Of a stretch of 64,000 bases of DNA, positions 28,173 through 38,651 are shown piece after piece; position 1 is the first letter of the stretch; every line of letters begins with the position of its first letter. The notes beneath the pieces are model-generated. The model was given only the letters and a program-made list of their open reading frames with translations, was not told the origin of the DNA and did not search any database. The stretch covers positions 124,001 to 188,000 of the forward strand of contig NZ_CANLMP010000003.1 of the NCBI RefSeq assembly GCF_947492405.1. The letters run 5' to 3'. Source of the DNA: an uncultured Aquimarina sp. (GTDB taxonomy: Bacteria > Bacteroidota > Bacteroidia > Flavobacteriales > Flavobacteriaceae). The translations under genes were made by a program, and so were the position numbers.

Positions 28173-29867
28173 TTAGAAGGTTGCGTTAAGGCTAATATGA
28201 ACTTTTGTGTTGGAGAATTTGAAGTTTGAATCACTGTTTTTTCCATTTGCAAATATTATTCTAAATAACCCTGTTTGGGTATTTAGTCCCAGACCAAATC
28301 CAAAGCTTGTGAGGTTGTCAGATATTTTGGAACTTTCATCTTCGAAATAGGAATAGTCTATAATAGAATGAATGTATAAGTTTGGTGATAGTATGTATTG
28401 ATATTCTGTGTTTAATACATTAAATAAAGATGCATTGATACTATTTTCTTCAAAACCCCGTATCGAATTGATCCCTCCAAATCTGAATAGTTCATTTGTA
28501 AAAAGGTTGTCCGAAAAAATTGCAGAAGCAGTGTTTTTTAATAAAATAGAGTTTCTTTGGTTTAGCTCAAAAGTATAGCTAATATCAATGCTTCCTTTTA
28601 TTTGATCGAGACTTTCTGTGTTCGTTTTTCTGTTGCCAAACTCTCCTGTAATAGCGTATTTGTTTTTGATAGGGAATAAGCTGTTGTTTTGCCTTCTGGT
28701 GTGGTTAAAACCAGCTGTGAAGAATGACGATGAATAGTCTGTAATGTTTAAAGATGGTTGAGGGATGTCGAGAAGATTGTTTGAGGAGATAGCCTTGTAT
28801 CCTATAAAAACACTCTTCTTGTCATTAACAAGGTAGTTAAGGTTTGCTTTCTGTTCTGTAATTAAAAAACTAGAATCTTTTTTAAATATATCTAGACCAG
28901 CTTCAATTCCAATAGGTGTTTTTAAAATGTAAGGTAATGAAATGTTAGCCTGAAACCTTTGCTGTTCATTCCCATCACTTTTGTAGATAAGGTTAAGTCG
29001 TTCTCCAAAGTTTAGATTGTTGATTAAGTCTAAATTTAAATATCCATTTAATTCCAGATTGCCGGATTCAGTATCAGAGGAAAACCCAAGAAAGCCATCA
29101 AAAGTATTGGCGGATTTTTTTTCAAGATATAGGTATACTTTGGTGGAGTCCTTTTCAAATAAAACTTCAGGGGGTTTAATGTTTTTTGCAAAACCTAAAT
29201 TGTCAATTTTCTTAGATTTTTCGATTACGCTGTTTTTTTTGAAAACAGTTCCTTTTCGTATCCTGCTGTTATATTTTAAATACGAATATGGGAATTTACT
29301 GTATCCTTTGATGATAATATCGTCAATTGTTCTGGTATTGCTTTTTGAGCTTATGAGTTGTGCGAATATCTCGTTGTTGGTTTTTTTGATCTTTGAAAGA
29401 GATAGGTTGCTAAAGGTATTTCCTTGGTTAACAAGATAGTTTGTTAAAAACTGAAGTGTTTCTTCTGTTTTTTCAAATGGAATAGAGAATTGATTCTCTG
29501 TTAAAGTAGGTGATATTTCGTTTAGAATTTCTTTTGGGATTAATTCTTTATCATAATAAATAGTTAGTTTACTGTATTTTTTATTCAATTCGAAACGAGC
29601 AGTAAAGGAAGAGTCTGATGTTTTTTTTAGGTCGAGGAATTTAGCGTCAAGATGTCCTGATTTTAATATTTTTTTTTGAGTAACCTCGACCTCGTTTTTT
29701 AAATCTATAAAATTCTTAAAGTGTTTTGTGTATTGAGTGCTATCTATTTTTAATGTTTCTATAGAATCTTTTCCTTTGATAGAAAGATGTAAAGTAGGGT
29801 TTTGTGCACTACAAAATGAATGTATACATATATTAAGGAGAAGAAGATAGAATAAAGATGTTTTCAA
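28173..29867 (-). CDS. BamA/TamA-like (Omp85) outer-membrane protein
   Basis: The 564-residue protein has a signal peptide ending CSAQ, about 230 residues with POTRA-like segments (IDDIIIKGYSKFPYSYLKY), and a C-terminal 16-strand-type barrel with the Omp85 lid-lock motif in the form SIRGFEENS and a final ISLNATF. Omp85 proteins insert or translocate outer-membrane proteins or lipids. It is shorter than BamA (about 800 or more residues) and resembles TamA- or FhaC-sized members. It stands alone, divergent from the ribosomal cluster, with no obvious secreted partner nearby. Confidence 0.75.
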   Translation of the reverse strand: MKTSLFYLLLLNICIHSFCSAQNPTLHLSIKGKDSIETLKIDSTQYTKHFKNFIDLKNEVEVTQKKILKSGHLDAKFLDLKKTSDSSFTARFELNKKYSKLTIYYDKELIPKEILNEISPTLTENQFSIPFEKTEETLQFLTNYLVNQGNTFSNLSLSKIKKTNNEIFAQLISSKSNTRTIDDIIIKGYSKFPYSYLKYNSRIRKGTVFKKNSVIEKSKKIDNLGFAKNIKPPEVLFEKDSTKVYLYLEKKSANTFDGFLGFSSDTESGNLELNGYLNLDLINNLNFGERLNLIYKSDGNEQQRFQANISLPYILKTPIGIEAGLDIFKKDSSFLITEQKANLNYLVNDKKSVFIGYKAISSNNLLDIPQPSLNITDYSSSFFTAGFNHTRRQNNSLFPIKNKYAITGEFGNRKTNTESLDQIKGSIDISYTFELNQRNSILLKNTASAIFSDNLFTNELFRFGGINSIRGFEENSINASLFNVLNTEYQYILSPNLYIHSIIDYSYFEDESSKISDNLTSFGFGLGLNTQTGLFRIIFANGKNSDSNFKFSNTKVHISLNATF

Positions 29868-29964
29868 TTTGCTTTTTAATAGTGCTAAAATAACGGAAAA
29901 TAGAGGGATTTGTTACGGTTTAATAATATCATTTTAAATCTATTTGAAAATTAATGCATTAGGA

Positions 29965-29995
29965 TTTGAATTGCTCAAAAATATTTCTACCTTTG
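29965..29995 (+). promoter_or_regulatory. Promoter of the ribosomal cluster (upstream of rpsL)
   Basis: TTTG (29965-29968) and TACCTTTG (29988-29995) are separated by 19 bases, which matches the Bacteroidota housekeeping consensus TTTG-(about 19)-TAnnTTTG exactly. It lies 57 bp before the rpsL start. A small CCTC/GAGG hairpin (30000-30013) follows right at the expected transcript start. Confidence 0.8.
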
Positions 29996-30051
29996 CAGCC
30001 CTCATAAAAGAGGTATTTTAAAAATATTTTAATAATAGTGTAAAGCAAATT

Positions 30052-30426
30052 ATGCCAACAATTTCACAATTAGTAAGAAAAGGTAGAGCCAAAATAACTA
30101 AGAAGAGTAAATCGGCTGCTTTGGATTCGTGCCCGCAACGCCGCGGTGTTTGTACGCGTGTTTATACTACTACACCAAAAAAACCAAATTCAGCTATGCG
30201 TAAAGTAGCGCGTGTTAGGTTAACAAATGGTAAAGAAGTAAACGCATACATCGGAGGAGAAGGTCACAATCTACAAGAGCACTCGATAGTATTAGTTAGA
30301 GGTGGAAGGGTAAAAGATTTACCAGGAGTTAGGTATCACATTGTTCGTGGAGCTTTAGACACCGCAGGTGTTGAAGGAAGAACGCAACGTAGATCTAAGT
30401 ATGGTGCAAAACGCCCTAAGAAGTAA
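30052..30426 (+). CDS. rpsL: 30S ribosomal protein S12
   Basis: S12 sits at the decoding centre of the 30S subunit. The 124-residue protein has the conserved [12 protein letters not shown] and [13 protein letters not shown] segments. Lys43 and Lys88, where streptomycin-resistance changes occur, are both wild type. It is the first gene after a strong promoter and is followed 23 bp later by rpsG, as in the classical str operon. Confidence 0.98.
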   Translation: MPTISQLVRKGRAKITKKSKSAALDSCPQRRGVCTRVYTTTPKKPNSAMRKVARVRLTNGKEVNAYIGGEGHNLQEHSIVLVRGGRVKDLPGVRYHIVRGALDTAGVEGRTQRRSKYGAKRPKK

Positions 30427-30449
30427 TTAAAAAACTTTAAGAAGAAGAC

Positions 30450-30926
30450 ATGAGAAAAAGAAAGGCTAAAAAAAGACCTATTTTGCCGGATCCACGTTTT
30501 AACGATCAATTAGTGACTCGTTTTGTAAACATGATGATGTGGGACGGAAAAAAATCGGTTGCTTTCAAAATTTTCTATGATGCTATTGATATCGTAGAAG
30601 AGAAAAAACAAAACGAAGAAAAAACTGCTTTGGAAATGTGGAAAGATGCGTTGTCTAACGTAATGCCACACGTAGAAGTAAGAAGCCGTCGTGTTGGAGG
30701 GGCTACCTTCCAGATTCCTAACCCAATTAGACCTGATAGAAAGATATCTACCGCTATGAAGTGGTTGATTCAGTTTTCTCGTAAGAGAAATGAAAAGTCT
30801 ATGGCTCAAAAACTTGCTGCAGAGATTATTGCTGCAGAAAAAGAAGAAGGAGCTGCGGTTAAGAAAAGAGTAGATACTCATAAGATGGCTGAAGCAAATA
30901 AAGCATTCTCACACTTTAGATTTTAA
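30450..30926 (+). CDS. rpsG: 30S ribosomal protein S7
   Basis: S7 starts assembly of the 30S head and contacts E-site tRNA. The 158-residue sequence has [17 protein letters not shown] at the start, [14 protein letters not shown] in the middle and [15 protein letters not shown] at the end, of normal family length. It lies between rpsL and fusA with a 12-bp gap to fusA. Confidence 0.98.
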   Translation: MRKRKAKKRPILPDPRFNDQLVTRFVNMMMWDGKKSVAFKIFYDAIDIVEEKKQNEEKTALEMWKDALSNVMPHVEVRSRRVGGATFQIPNPIRPDRKISTAMKWLIQFSRKRNEKSMAQKLAAEIIAAEKEEGAAVKKRVDTHKMAEANKAFSHFRF

Positions 30927-30938
30927 TCACGAACAGAA

Positions 30939-33065
30939 ATGGCTAGAGATTTAAAATATACAAGAAATATAGGTATTGCTGCGCATATTGACGCAGGAAA
31001 AACTACGACAACTGAGCGTATTTTATACTATACGGGAGTTAGTCACAAGATTGGTGAGGTGCACGATGGTGCTGCTACAATGGACTGGATGGAGCAAGAG
31101 CAGGAAAGAGGTATTACTATTACTTCTGCTGCAACAACTTGTGAGTGGAAATTCCCAACAGAGAATGGTCAGGCAATAGCAGATACTAAAGGATATCATT
31201 TTAATATTATTGATACTCCGGGTCACGTTGATTTTACGGTAGAAGTAAACCGTTCTTTACGTGTACTTGATGGGTTGGTATTCTTGTTTAGTGCTGTTGA
31301 TGGTGTTGAGCCACAATCAGAAACTAACTGGAGACTTGCTGATAATTATAAAGTGCCACGAATTGGATTTGTAAACAAAATGGACCGTCAAGGATCTAAC
31401 TTTATGGCTGTATGTCAGCAGGTTAAGGATATGCTAGGTTCTAATGCAGTTCCAATCGTAATGAATATTGGTGACGAAGCAGATTTTAAAGGAATTGTAG
31501 ATTTAGTGAAAAACCGTGCAATTGTTTGGCACGATGAAACACAAGGTTCTACATTTGATATTATTGATATTCCTGAAGAATTAAAAGAAGAAGCAGCTGA
31601 ATTAAGAGGTAAGCTTATTGAAGAAGTTGCTGCTTATGATGAGAATCTTCTTGAGAAATTTATGGAAGATGAAGATTCTATTACAGAAGACGAAGTGCAT
31701 GCTGCATTAAGAGCTGCTGTAATGGATATGTCTATCATTCCTATGATTTGTGGATCTGCATTTAAAAATAAGGGAGTACAATTCCTTTTAGATGCAGTAT
31801 GTCGTTACTTGCCTTCTCCAACGGATAAAGAAGGTATTGTAGGGATTAATCCTAATACAGATCAAGAAGAAATGCGTAAACCTGATGTAAAGGAGCCATT
31901 TGCTGCTTTGGCATTTAAGATTGCTACGGATCCTTTTGTAGGGCGTTTAGCATTCTTCCGTGCGTATTCGGGTCGTTTAGATGCAGGTTCTTATATATTG
32001 AATAACCGTTCTGGGAAGAAGGAGCGTATTTCACGTATTTATCAAATGCACTCTAATAAGCAAAATGCGATTGAGTATATAGAAGCTGGAGATATTGGAG
32101 CAGCAGTAGGTTTTAAGGATATCAAGACTGGTGATACTATGTCTGATGAGAAAAATCCTATTGTACTGGAATCAATGGATTTCCCGGATCCGGTAATTGG
32201 TATAGCTGTAGAGCCTAAAACGAAGGCAGATGTTGATAAGTTAGGTATGTCTTTAGCAAAATTAGCTGAAGAAGATCCAACTTTTACAGTGAGAACAGAT
32301 GAAGCTTCAGGACAGACTATTATTTCTGGAATGGGAGAACTTCACTTGGATATCATTGTGGATCGTTTGAAGCGTGAGTTTAAAGTAGAGGTTAACCAAG
32401 GTCAGCCACAAGTAGAGTACAAAGAAGCTATTACTCAGGCCGCGGATCACAGAGAGGTATATAAAAAGCAATCTGGTGGTCGTGGTAAATTTGCTGATAT
32501 TGTATTTACTATCGAGCCTGCAGAAGAAGGTCAAGTAGGTCTGCAATTTGAGTCTACAATTAAAGGTGGTAATGTTCCTAAAGAATTTATACCTTCAATT
32601 GAAAAAGGATTCAAAATGGCAATGGTTAATGGTCCTTTAGCAGGTTATGAAGTGGATGCTATGAAAGTGACGTTAAAAGATGGTTCTTATCACGATGTGG
32701 ATTCTGATCAGTTATCATTCGAATTGGCTGCTAAGTTAGGGTTTAAGAACTCTGCAAAAGCTGCGAAAGCGGTTATTATGGAGCCTATTATGAAATTAGA
32801 AGTTATTACTCCAGAAGAAAATATGGGTGATATCGTGGGTGATCTTAATAGACGTAGAGGACAAGTAAGTGATATGGGTGATAGAGCTGGTGCAAAAACT
32901 GTAAAAGCTACTGTGCCACTTTCAGAGATGTTCGGATATGTTACGACATTAAGAACATTGTCATCTGGTAGAGCAACATCTACTATGGAATTTTCTCACT
33001 ATGCTGAAACTCCTTCTAATATTTCAGAAGAAGTAATTGCAGCAGCAAAAGGAGTTAACGCTTAA
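30939..33065 (+). CDS. fusA: Translation elongation factor G
   Basis: EF-G is the GTPase driving translocation. The 708-residue protein has G1 AHIDAGKT, switch [11 protein letters not shown]4 NKMD and the later domain signature [18 protein letters not shown], with a C-terminal domain V containing [12 protein letters not shown]. Unlike the E. coli str operon, no tuf gene follows; rpsJ begins 10 bp downstream, so the str and S10 operons are fused here. Confidence 0.98.
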   Translation: MARDLKYTRNIGIAAHIDAGKTTTTERILYYTGVSHKIGEVHDGAATMDWMEQEQERGITITSAATTCEWKFPTENGQAIADTKGYHFNIIDTPGHVDFTVEVNRSLRVLDGLVFLFSAVDGVEPQSETNWRLADNYKVPRIGFVNKMDRQGSNFMAVCQQVKDMLGSNAVPIVMNIGDEADFKGIVDLVKNRAIVWHDETQGSTFDIIDIPEELKEEAAELRGKLIEEVAAYDENLLEKFMEDEDSITEDEVHAALRAAVMDMSIIPMICGSAFKNKGVQFLLDAVCRYLPSPTDKEGIVGINPNTDQEEMRKPDVKEPFAALAFKIATDPFVGRLAFFRAYSGRLDAGSYILNNRSGKKERISRIYQMHSNKQNAIEYIEAGDIGAAVGFKDIKTGDTMSDEKNPIVLESMDFPDPVIGIAVEPKTKADVDKLGMSLAKLAEEDPTFTVRTDEASGQTIISGMGELHLDIIVDRLKREFKVEVNQGQPQVEYKEAITQAADHREVYKKQSGGRGKFADIVFTIEPAEEGQVGLQFESTIKGGNVPKEFIPSIEKGFKMAMVNGPLAGYEVDAMKVTLKDGSYHDVDSDQLSFELAAKLGFKNSAKAAKAVIMEPIMKLEVITPEENMGDIVGDLNRRRGQVSDMGDRAGAKTVKATVPLSEMFGYVTTLRTLSSGRATSTMEFSHYAETPSNISEEVIAAAKGVNA

Positions 33066-33075
33066 TTTTACAGAA

Positions 33076-33381
33076 ATGAGTCAAAAAATTAGAATAAAAC
33101 TAAAATCTTACGATCACAACTTAGTAGATAAATCTGCAGAGAAGATTGTTAAGACCGTTAAGAGTACTGGAGCTGTGGTTACAGGCCCAATTCCATTGCC
33201 AACACATAAAAAGATTTTCACAGTATTACGTTCTCCGCACGTTAATAAAAAATCTAGAGAGCAGTTTCAATTAAGTTCTTATAAAAGACTTTTGGATATT
33301 TATAGCTCTTCTTCAAAAACAATTGATGCGTTGATGAAGCTGGAATTACCAAGTGGAGTAGAAGTTGAAATCAAGGTTTGA
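33076..33381 (+). CDS. rpsJ: 30S ribosomal protein S10
   Basis: S10 is a 30S head protein and, in other bacteria, also NusE in antitermination complexes. The 101-residue product starts [14 protein letters not shown] and contains [32 protein letters not shown] sequence of the family (positions about 38-65). I take ATG 33076; the longer frame to 33037 lies inside fusA. An unusually long structured gap follows before rplC. Confidence 0.97.
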   Translation: MSQKIRIKLKSYDHNLVDKSAEKIVKTVKSTGAVVTGPIPLPTHKKIFTVLRSPHVNKKSREQFQLSSYKRLLDIYSSSSKTIDALMKLELPSGVEVEIKV

Positions 33382-33530
33382 TAAAACTTTCTAAGTAAGA
33401 AAATCTTACGATAAATGTCCCAAGCTGCGTGCAAGGGAAAAACGGCAAAAAAATACATTCAGGGTTGAAGTATTTTGACCCTGTTTTTTTGCAAAATAAT
33501 AAGTAGAATACTAATTAATAATTAATAAAT
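33382..33530 (+). promoter_or_regulatory. Structured leader/attenuator between rpsJ and rplC
   Basis: The 149-base gap holds three consecutive hairpins. P1 is GTAAGA/TCTTAC (33395-33400 with 33404-33409, AAA loop). P2 is TCCC/GGGA (33418-33421 with 33435-33438) plus GC/GC, separated by a tandem A-A internal loop and closed by TGCGT. P3 is a 10-bp stem (33460-33469 with 33474-33483, GTAT loop, two G-U pairs) followed by seven T residues, a typical intrinsic terminator. AAAATAC (33450-33456) could pair with GTATTTT (33470-33476) and disrupt P3, an antiterminator-like alternative. The gene before it must be read through, so this looks like an attenuator controlling rplC onward, possibly by a ribosomal protein. 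No ligand is shown by the sequence. Confidence 0.65.
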
Positions 33531-34148
33531 ATGTCTGGGTTAATAGGAAAAAAGATCGGCATGACTAGCATCTTCGACGAAAATGGAAAGAATATTCCAT
33601 GTACGGTAATAGAAGCTGGACCATGTGTGGTTACCCAAGTCAGAACTGAGGAAGTTGATGGTTATGAAGCTATTCAGCTAGGTTTCGATGACAAAGCAGA
33701 CAAAAATGCTACTAAAGCGGCTTTAGGTCACTTTAAGAAAGCAGGAACTGTTGCTAAACGTAAAGTTGTCGAATTTCAAGGTTTTGATGAGGAGTACAAG
33801 TTAGGAGATACAGTAACTGTTGAGCATTTTGCTGAAGGAGAGTTTGTTGATGTTTCAGCAACTTCTAAAGGAAAAGGTTTTCAGGGAGTTGTTAAAAGAC
33901 ACGGCTTTGGTGGTGTTGGACAAGCGACTCACGGTCAGCACAACCGTTTAAGAGCTCCAGGTTCGATAGGTGCAGCATCATATCCTGCTAGAGTGTTCAA
34001 AGGAATGCGAATGGCTGGAAGAATGGGTGGAGATCAAGTAAAAATTCAAAACTTAAGAGTGTTAAAAGTAGTTGCTGAAAAGAACTTACTTGTTGTGAAA
34101 GGATGTGTTCCTGGTCATAAAAACGCTTATGTAACTATTCAGAAGTAA
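33531..34148 (+). CDS. rplC: 50S ribosomal protein L3
   Basis: L3 is an early 50S assembly protein whose loop reaches the peptidyl-transferase centre. The 205-residue sequence has [17 protein letters not shown] at the start, [13 protein letters not shown] and [17 protein letters not shown] in the core and [13 protein letters not shown] after it. It is preceded by the structured leader and overlaps rplD by one base (TAATG), so L3 and L4 are translationally coupled. Confidence 0.98.
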   Translation: MSGLIGKKIGMTSIFDENGKNIPCTVIEAGPCVVTQVRTEEVDGYEAIQLGFDDKADKNATKAALGHFKKAGTVAKRKVVEFQGFDEEYKLGDTVTVEHFAEGEFVDVSATSKGKGFQGVVKRHGFGGVGQATHGQHNRLRAPGSIGAASYPARVFKGMRMAGRMGGDQVKIQNLRVLKVVAEKNLLVVKGCVPGHKNAYVTIQK

Positions 34149-34777
34149 TGAAGGTAGCAGTAATTGATATTAACGGAAAAGAAACAGGAAGAAAGGTAGA
34201 CCTTTCTGACGCTGTTTTCGGTATAGAACCAAACGATCATGCTGTCTACTTAGATGTGAAGCAGTATTTGGCAAATCAACGTCAAGGAACTCACAAAGCT
34301 AAGGAGCGTGCTGAGATTGTAGGAAGTACAAGAAAGATAAAGAAACAAAAAGGAACTGGTACAGCCAGAGCAGGTAGTATAAAATCTCCTATCTTCAAAG
34401 GTGGAGGTAGAATTTTTGGTCCAAGACCGCGTAATTATTCTTTTAAATTGAATAAAAATTTAAAAAGATTAGCACGTAAATCTGCGCTAAGTATTAAAGC
34501 AAATGACAAGGCAATTACAGTTGTAGAAGACTTCGCTTTTGACACAATTAAAACTAAGAATTTTACTGCTGTTTTAAAGTCTTTAGGGCTTGAAGGTAAA
34601 AAATCTTTATTTGTGTTGGGGGAGTCAAATAAAAATGTATATTTGTCGTCACGCAATTTAAAAAGCTCTGAAGTTATAACTTCCTCAGAATTAAGTACTT
34701 ACAAAATACTTAATGCTAAGAATGTTGTGCTTTTAGAAGGTTCTTTGAAAGGAATTGAAACGAATTTAAGTAAATAG
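34148..34777 (+). CDS. rplD: 50S ribosomal protein L4
   Basis: L4 lines the exit tunnel and, in E. coli, represses the S10 operon by acting on its leader. The 209-residue product has the family core [26 protein letters not shown] and [19 protein letters not shown], including the tunnel loop. Its start overlaps the rplC stop. Because the structured gap lies just before rplC, L4 is one candidate regulator of it, by analogy only. Confidence 0.97.
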   Translation: MKVAVIDINGKETGRKVDLSDAVFGIEPNDHAVYLDVKQYLANQRQGTHKAKERAEIVGSTRKIKKQKGTGTARAGSIKSPIFKGGGRIFGPRPRNYSFKLNKNLKRLARKSALSIKANDKAITVVEDFAFDTIKTKNFTAVLKSLGLEGKKSLFVLGESNKNVYLSSRNLKSSEVITSSELSTYKILNAKNVVLLEGSLKGIETNLSK

Positions 34778-34782
34778 AAGCC

Positions 34783-35073
34783 ATGAGTATCTTAATAAAA
34801 CCTATTATTACGGAAAAGGCTACTGCTGATAGTGAGGTGTTTAACCGCTACGGTTTTGTAGTTGATAAAAAAGCGAATAAGGTAGAGATCAAGAAAGCAG
34901 TAGAGTCTGCTTATGGAGTATCTGTTACTAAGGTTCGTACGATTAATGTCCGTCCAGACCGTAAAACTCGTTATACAAAAACGGGAATGGTCACTGGTAA
35001 AACAAAAGCTGTTAAAAAAGCTATTGTACAGGTGGCGGAAGGTGATGTAATTGATTTATATAGTAATCTTTAA
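34783..35073 (+). CDS. rplW: 50S ribosomal protein L23
   Basis: L23 lies at the tunnel exit and docks trigger factor and SRP. The 96-residue protein starts MSILIKPIITEKA and has YGFVVDKKANKVEIKKAVE, KVRTINVRPDRK and a C-terminal VAEGDVIDLYSNL. The gap to rplD is 5 bp and to rplB 9 bp. Confidence 0.97.
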   Translation: MSILIKPIITEKATADSEVFNRYGFVVDKKANKVEIKKAVESAYGVSVTKVRTINVRPDRKTRYTKTGMVTGKTKAVKKAIVQVAEGDVIDLYSNL

Positions 35074-35082
35074 GACTAAAAA

Positions 35083-35907
35083 ATGTCAGTAAGAAAATTG
35101 AAACCAATTACCCCAGGTCAGCGTTTTAGAGTAGTTAATGGGTATGATGCCCTTACTACTGATAAGCCGGAGAAGAGTTTATTAGCTCCGAAAAAAAGAT
35201 CTGGAGGTAGAAACAATCAAGGAAAAATGACCATGCGCTACAAAGGTGGTGGTCATAAAAAAAGGTATCGTATTATTGATTTTAAACGTGATAAGCAAGG
35301 GATTCCTGCTACCGTTGCGACAATAGAATACGATCCAAACAGAACTGCTTTTATAGCACTTTTAAACTATCAAGATGGTGAAAAGCGTTATGTTATAGCT
35401 CAAAATGGTCTACAAGTTGGTCAGAACATTGTTTCTGGAAGTAATGTTGCTCCGGAAATAGGAAATGCGATGCCACTTAGTGATATCCCTTTAGGTACAA
35501 TCATTTCATGTATAGAATTACGTCCTGGTCAAGGTGCTGTTATGGCTCGTAGTGCAGGATCGTTTGCTCAGCTTATGGCACGTGATGGTAAATTTGCTAC
35601 GGTAAAATTACCTTCAGGAGAAGTAAGATTGGTGTTAATGAGTTGTATGGCGACTATAGGTGCGGTTTCTAATAGTGATCACCAATTATTAGTTGGTGGT
35701 AAAGCAGGTAGAAGTCGTTGGTTAGGTCGTCGTCCACGTACACGTCCAGTGGTTATGAACCCAGTCGATCACCCAATGGGTGGTGGTGAAGGTAAATCTT
35801 CAGGTGGTCATCCACGTTCTAGAAAAGGTCTTCCTGCAAAAGGATATAGAACCCGTTCTAAGACGAAAGCGAGTAATAAGTATATTGTAGAACGTAGAAA
35901 GAAATAA
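35083..35907 (+). CDS. rplB: 50S ribosomal protein L2
   Basis: L2 joins the subunits and supports peptidyl transfer. The 274-residue protein has [20 protein letters not shown], the RIIDFKRDK segment and the C-terminal signature [19 protein letters not shown], in which the histidine important for activity is retained. Start, length and flanking gaps (9 and 6 bp) are normal for the S10 operon. Confidence 0.98.
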   Translation: MSVRKLKPITPGQRFRVVNGYDALTTDKPEKSLLAPKKRSGGRNNQGKMTMRYKGGGHKKRYRIIDFKRDKQGIPATVATIEYDPNRTAFIALLNYQDGEKRYVIAQNGLQVGQNIVSGSNVAPEIGNAMPLSDIPLGTIISCIELRPGQGAVMARSAGSFAQLMARDGKFATVKLPSGEVRLVLMSCMATIGAVSNSDHQLLVGGKAGRSRWLGRRPRTRPVVMNPVDHPMGGGEGKSSGGHPRSRKGLPAKGYRTRSKTKASNKYIVERRKK

Positions 35908-35913
35908 TAAGAT

Positions 35914-36192
35914 ATGGCACGTTCATTAAAAAAAGGACCTTACATTCACTATAAATTAGAGAAGAAAGTAGCTGCGAATGTAGAGGCTAATAAAAAGACT
36001 GTGATAAAAACTTGGTCAAGAGCATCAATGATATCACCTGATTTTGTTGGTCAGACAATTGCAGTGCATAATGGTCGCCAATTTGTTCCTGTATATATTA
36101 CGGAGAACATGGTAGGTCATAAATTAGGAGAGTTTTCGCCAACACGTTCTTTTAGAGGGCACGCTGGTGCTAAAAATAAAGGTAAAAAATAA
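35914..36192 (+). CDS. rpsS: 30S ribosomal protein S19
   Basis: S19 is a 30S head protein that contacts S13 and the A-site finger. The 92-residue product has [19 protein letters not shown] at the start and [19 protein letters not shown] at the C-terminus. It follows rplB by 6 bp and precedes rplV by 8 bp. Confidence 0.97.
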   Translation: MARSLKKGPYIHYKLEKKVAANVEANKKTVIKTWSRASMISPDFVGQTIAVHNGRQFVPVYITENMVGHKLGEFSPTRSFRGHAGAKNKGKK

Positions 36193-36200
36193 TTTAAGCT

Positions 36201-36608
36201 ATGGGAGTTCGTAAAAGAGAAATGGCAGAAAGAATTAAGGAAGAGAAAAAGCAAATCGCTTTTGCTAAGCTTAATAACTGTCCTACTTCACCTCGCAAGA
36301 TGCGCTTAGTAGCGGATTTGGTTCGTGGTGAAAAAGTTGAAAGAGCACTTCATATTCTTAGATTTAACCCTAAAGAAGCATCACGTCGTTTAGAAAAGTT
36401 ATTGCTTTCTGCAATAGCAAACTGGCAGGCGAAAAATGAAGACGCTAGCATCGAAGATGCAGATCTTTTTGTAAAAGAGATCCGTGTAGATGGAGGTAGT
36501 ATGTTGAAAAGACTACGTCCAGCTCCACAAGGTCGTGCACACAGAATAAGAAAACGCTCTAATCACGTAACAATCGTGGTTGCAGCAAAAAATAATACAC
36601 AAAGCTAA
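36201..36608 (+). CDS. rplV: 50S ribosomal protein L22
   Basis: L22 lines the exit tunnel and binds all 23S rRNA domains. The 135-residue sequence has the core [19 protein letters not shown], a helix [25 protein letters not shown] region (about 50-70) and the loop [21 protein letters not shown] at residues 98-118. The roughly 20-residue basic N-terminal extension ([18 protein letters not shown]) is typical of Flavobacteriaceae. Confidence 0.96.
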   Translation: MGVRKREMAERIKEEKKQIAFAKLNNCPTSPRKMRLVADLVRGEKVERALHILRFNPKEASRRLEKLLLSAIANWQAKNEDASIEDADLFVKEIRVDGGSMLKRLRPAPQGRAHRIRKRSNHVTIVVAAKNNTQS

Positions 36609-36618
36609 TATAAATAGT

Positions 36619-37347
36619 ATGGGACAGAAGACAAATCCAATCGGAAATCGCCTTGGTATCATTAGAGGATGGGAATCCAACTGGTACGGAGGTAATGACT
36701 ACGGTGATAAACTTGCCGAAGACGATAAGATTAGAAAGTACGTACACGCACGTTTATCTAAAGCTAGTGTATCTAGAGTAATTATTGAGCGTACGCTTAA
36801 GCTTGTAACCGTTACTATCACTACTGCTAGACCTGGTATTATTATCGGAAAAGGTGGTCAAGAGGTAGACAAGCTAAAAGAAGAGCTTAAGAAAATTACT
36901 GATAAAGAAGTTCAGATCAATATTTTTGAAATCAAAAGACCAGAACTTGATGCATTTTTAGTTGGATCTAGTGTTGCAAGACAAATAGAGAGTCGTATCT
37001 CTTATCGTCGTGCAATCAAGATGGCTATTGCGGCTGCAATGAGAATGAATGCGGAAGGTATCAAAATCCAGATTTCAGGACGTTTGAATGGTGCTGAGAT
37101 GGCACGTTCAGAGTCATATAAAGATGGTCGTATTCCTTTATCAACATTTAGAGCTGACATAGATTATGCTTTGGTTGAGGCACATACTACTTATGGTAGA
37201 TTAGGTGTTAAAGTATGGATTATGAAAGGCGAAGTATATGGTAAGAGAGAGCTTTCTCCTTTAGTTGGTCTTTCTAAGAAGCAAGGAAAAGGGGGCGATA
37301 GAGGATCCGGACGAGGTGGAAATAATAAATCACGTCGTAGAAAGTAA
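36619..37347 (+). CDS. rpsC: 30S ribosomal protein S3
   Basis: S3 forms part of the mRNA entry channel with helicase activity. The product has [20 protein letters not shown], a KH domain with [14 protein letters not shown] and a C-terminal domain with [15 protein letters not shown] and [16 protein letters not shown]. The end is Gly/Arg/Lys-rich. I start it at ATG 36619 (242 residues); the longer frame overlaps rplV. Confidence 0.97.
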   Translation: MGQKTNPIGNRLGIIRGWESNWYGGNDYGDKLAEDDKIRKYVHARLSKASVSRVIIERTLKLVTVTITTARPGIIIGKGGQEVDKLKEELKKITDKEVQINIFEIKRPELDAFLVGSSVARQIESRISYRRAIKMAIAAAMRMNAEGIKIQISGRLNGAEMARSESYKDGRIPLSTFRADIDYALVEAHTTYGRLGVKVWIMKGEVYGKRELSPLVGLSKKQGKGGDRGSGRGGNNKSRRRK

Positions 37348-37367
37348 TTTTTTAAAGTAAATTAACA

Positions 37368-37787
37368 ATGTTACAGCCTAAAAGAACAAAATTCCGTAAA
37401 CAACAAAAAGGACGTATGAAAGGTCTTTCTCAAAGAGGACATACACTTTCTAACGGAACCTTCGGAATTAAATCATTAGATTCAAGTTTTGTTACTGCTA
37501 GACAAATAGAAGCAGCACGTATTTCTGCTACACGTTATATGAAAAGAGAAGGTTCTCTGTGGATTAAAATTTTCCCGGACAAGCCAATAACTAAGAAACC
37601 TCTTGAAGTACGTATGGGTAAAGGAAAAGGAGCTGTGGAATATTGGGCGGCAGTTGTAAAACCAGGAAGAATCTTATTTGAGATCAGTGGTGTGCCATAT
37701 GATGTAGCAAAAGAAGCATTGCGCTTAGCTGCTCAGAAGCTACCAGTAAAAACTAAGTTTATTGTGTCAAGAACCTATCAAGGTTAA
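37368..37787 (+). CDS. rplP: 50S ribosomal protein L16
   Basis: L16 helps form the A site and is needed for late 50S assembly. The 139-residue protein has [19 protein letters not shown], GITARxIEAAR-type [33 protein letters not shown] and a C-terminal [15 protein letters not shown]. It has a 20-bp gap to rpsC and 15 bp to rpmC. Confidence 0.97.
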   Translation: MLQPKRTKFRKQQKGRMKGLSQRGHTLSNGTFGIKSLDSSFVTARQIEAARISATRYMKREGSLWIKIFPDKPITKKPLEVRMGKGKGAVEYWAAVVKPGRILFEISGVPYDVAKEALRLAAQKLPVKTKFIVSRTYQG

Positions 37788-37802
37788 AATTCAAAAGAGA
37801 CT

Positions 37803-37997
37803 ATGAAACAATCACAAGTAAAAGAATCGTCTACAGCTGAATTGCAAGAAGAACTTGGTAAATCTCGTAAAGAGTATTCAGATTTAAAAATGGCTCACGC
37901 TATGTCTCCATTAGAGAATCCTTTACAATTACGTAAAGTGAGAAGATCTATTGCAAGAATGGCTACTGAGTTAACTAAAAGAGAATTAAACGGTTAA
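37803..37997 (+). CDS. rpmC: 50S ribosomal protein L29
   Basis: L29 is a small two-helix protein near the tunnel exit beside L23. The 64-residue product has the pattern STAELQEELGKSRKEYSDLKMAHA-like first helix and PLQLRKVRRSIARMATELTKRE second helix. It lies between rplP and rpsQ as expected. Confidence 0.95.
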   Translation: MKQSQVKESSTAELQEELGKSRKEYSDLKMAHAMSPLENPLQLRKVRRSIARMATELTKRELNG

Positions 37998-38009
37998 TTC
38001 TGCTGAAAG

Positions 38010-38267
38010 ATGGAAAAAAGAAACTTAAGAAAAGAGCGTATAGGTGTAGTTACTAGTAACAAGATGCAAAAATCAATCGTTGTTGCCGAAGTAAAAAAAG
38101 TAAAACACCCGATGTACGGAAAGTTCGTGTTAAAAACGAAAAAATACGTTGCACACGACGAGAAAAATGACTGCAATATTGGTGATACTGTAAAGATCAT
38201 GGAAACAAGGCCTATGAGTAGAACCAAATGCTGGAGATTAGTAGAAGTAATTGAAAGAGCGAAGTAA
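38010..38267 (+). CDS. rpsQ: 30S ribosomal protein S17
   Basis: S17 is a primary 16S rRNA-binding protein of the OB fold. The 85-residue product has [38 protein letters not shown] and [19 protein letters not shown]. The stop is only 2 bp before rplN, so the two are probably coupled. Confidence 0.97.
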   Translation: MEKRNLRKERIGVVTSNKMQKSIVVAEVKKVKHPMYGKFVLKTKKYVAHDEKNDCNIGDTVKIMETRPMSRTKCWRLVEVIERAK

Positions 38268-38269
38268 TT

Positions 38270-38638
38270 ATGGTACAACAAGAGTCTAGATTAAAAGTAG
38301 CAGATAACACAGGTGGTAAAGAAGTTTTAGTTATCCGTGTTTTAGGTGGTACAAAAAGAAGATACGCCTCTGTAGGAGACAAGATCGTTGTCAGCGTAAA
38401 AGAAGCAACTCCTAATGGAAACATTAAAAAAGGAGCCGTTTCTACTGCAGTTGTAGTTCGTACCAAAAAAGAAGTGCGCAGACCGGATGGTTCTTATATT
38501 CGTTTCGACGATAATGCTTGTGTTCTTTTGAACCCAGCTGGAGAAATGAGAGGAACTCGTGTTTTTGGTCCTGTTGCAAGAGAACTTCGTGATAAACAGT
38601 TCATGAAGATTGTTTCACTAGCGCCAGAAGTGCTTTAA
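38270..38638 (+). CDS. rplN: 50S ribosomal protein L14
   Basis: L14 lies at the subunit interface and is the docking site of silencing factor RsfS. The 122-residue protein shows [20 protein letters not shown], a basic [17 protein letters not shown] region and the C-terminal [20 protein letters not shown]. It is 13 bp upstream of rplX. Confidence 0.97.
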   Translation: MVQQESRLKVADNTGGKEVLVIRVLGGTKRRYASVGDKIVVSVKEATPNGNIKKGAVSTAVVVRTKKEVRRPDGSYIRFDDNACVLLNPAGEMRGTRVFGPVARELRDKQFMKIVSLAPEVL

Positions 38639-38651
38639 TAGTATAGCAAAG

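Noticed and set aside
30510..32546. Minus-strand frames inside rpsG and fusA (for example 30510-30881 and 32307-32546)
   Set aside because: They are shadows of conserved plus-strand ribosomal and EF-G genes, with Ser/Phe/Leu-rich sequence typical of reversed coding DNA.
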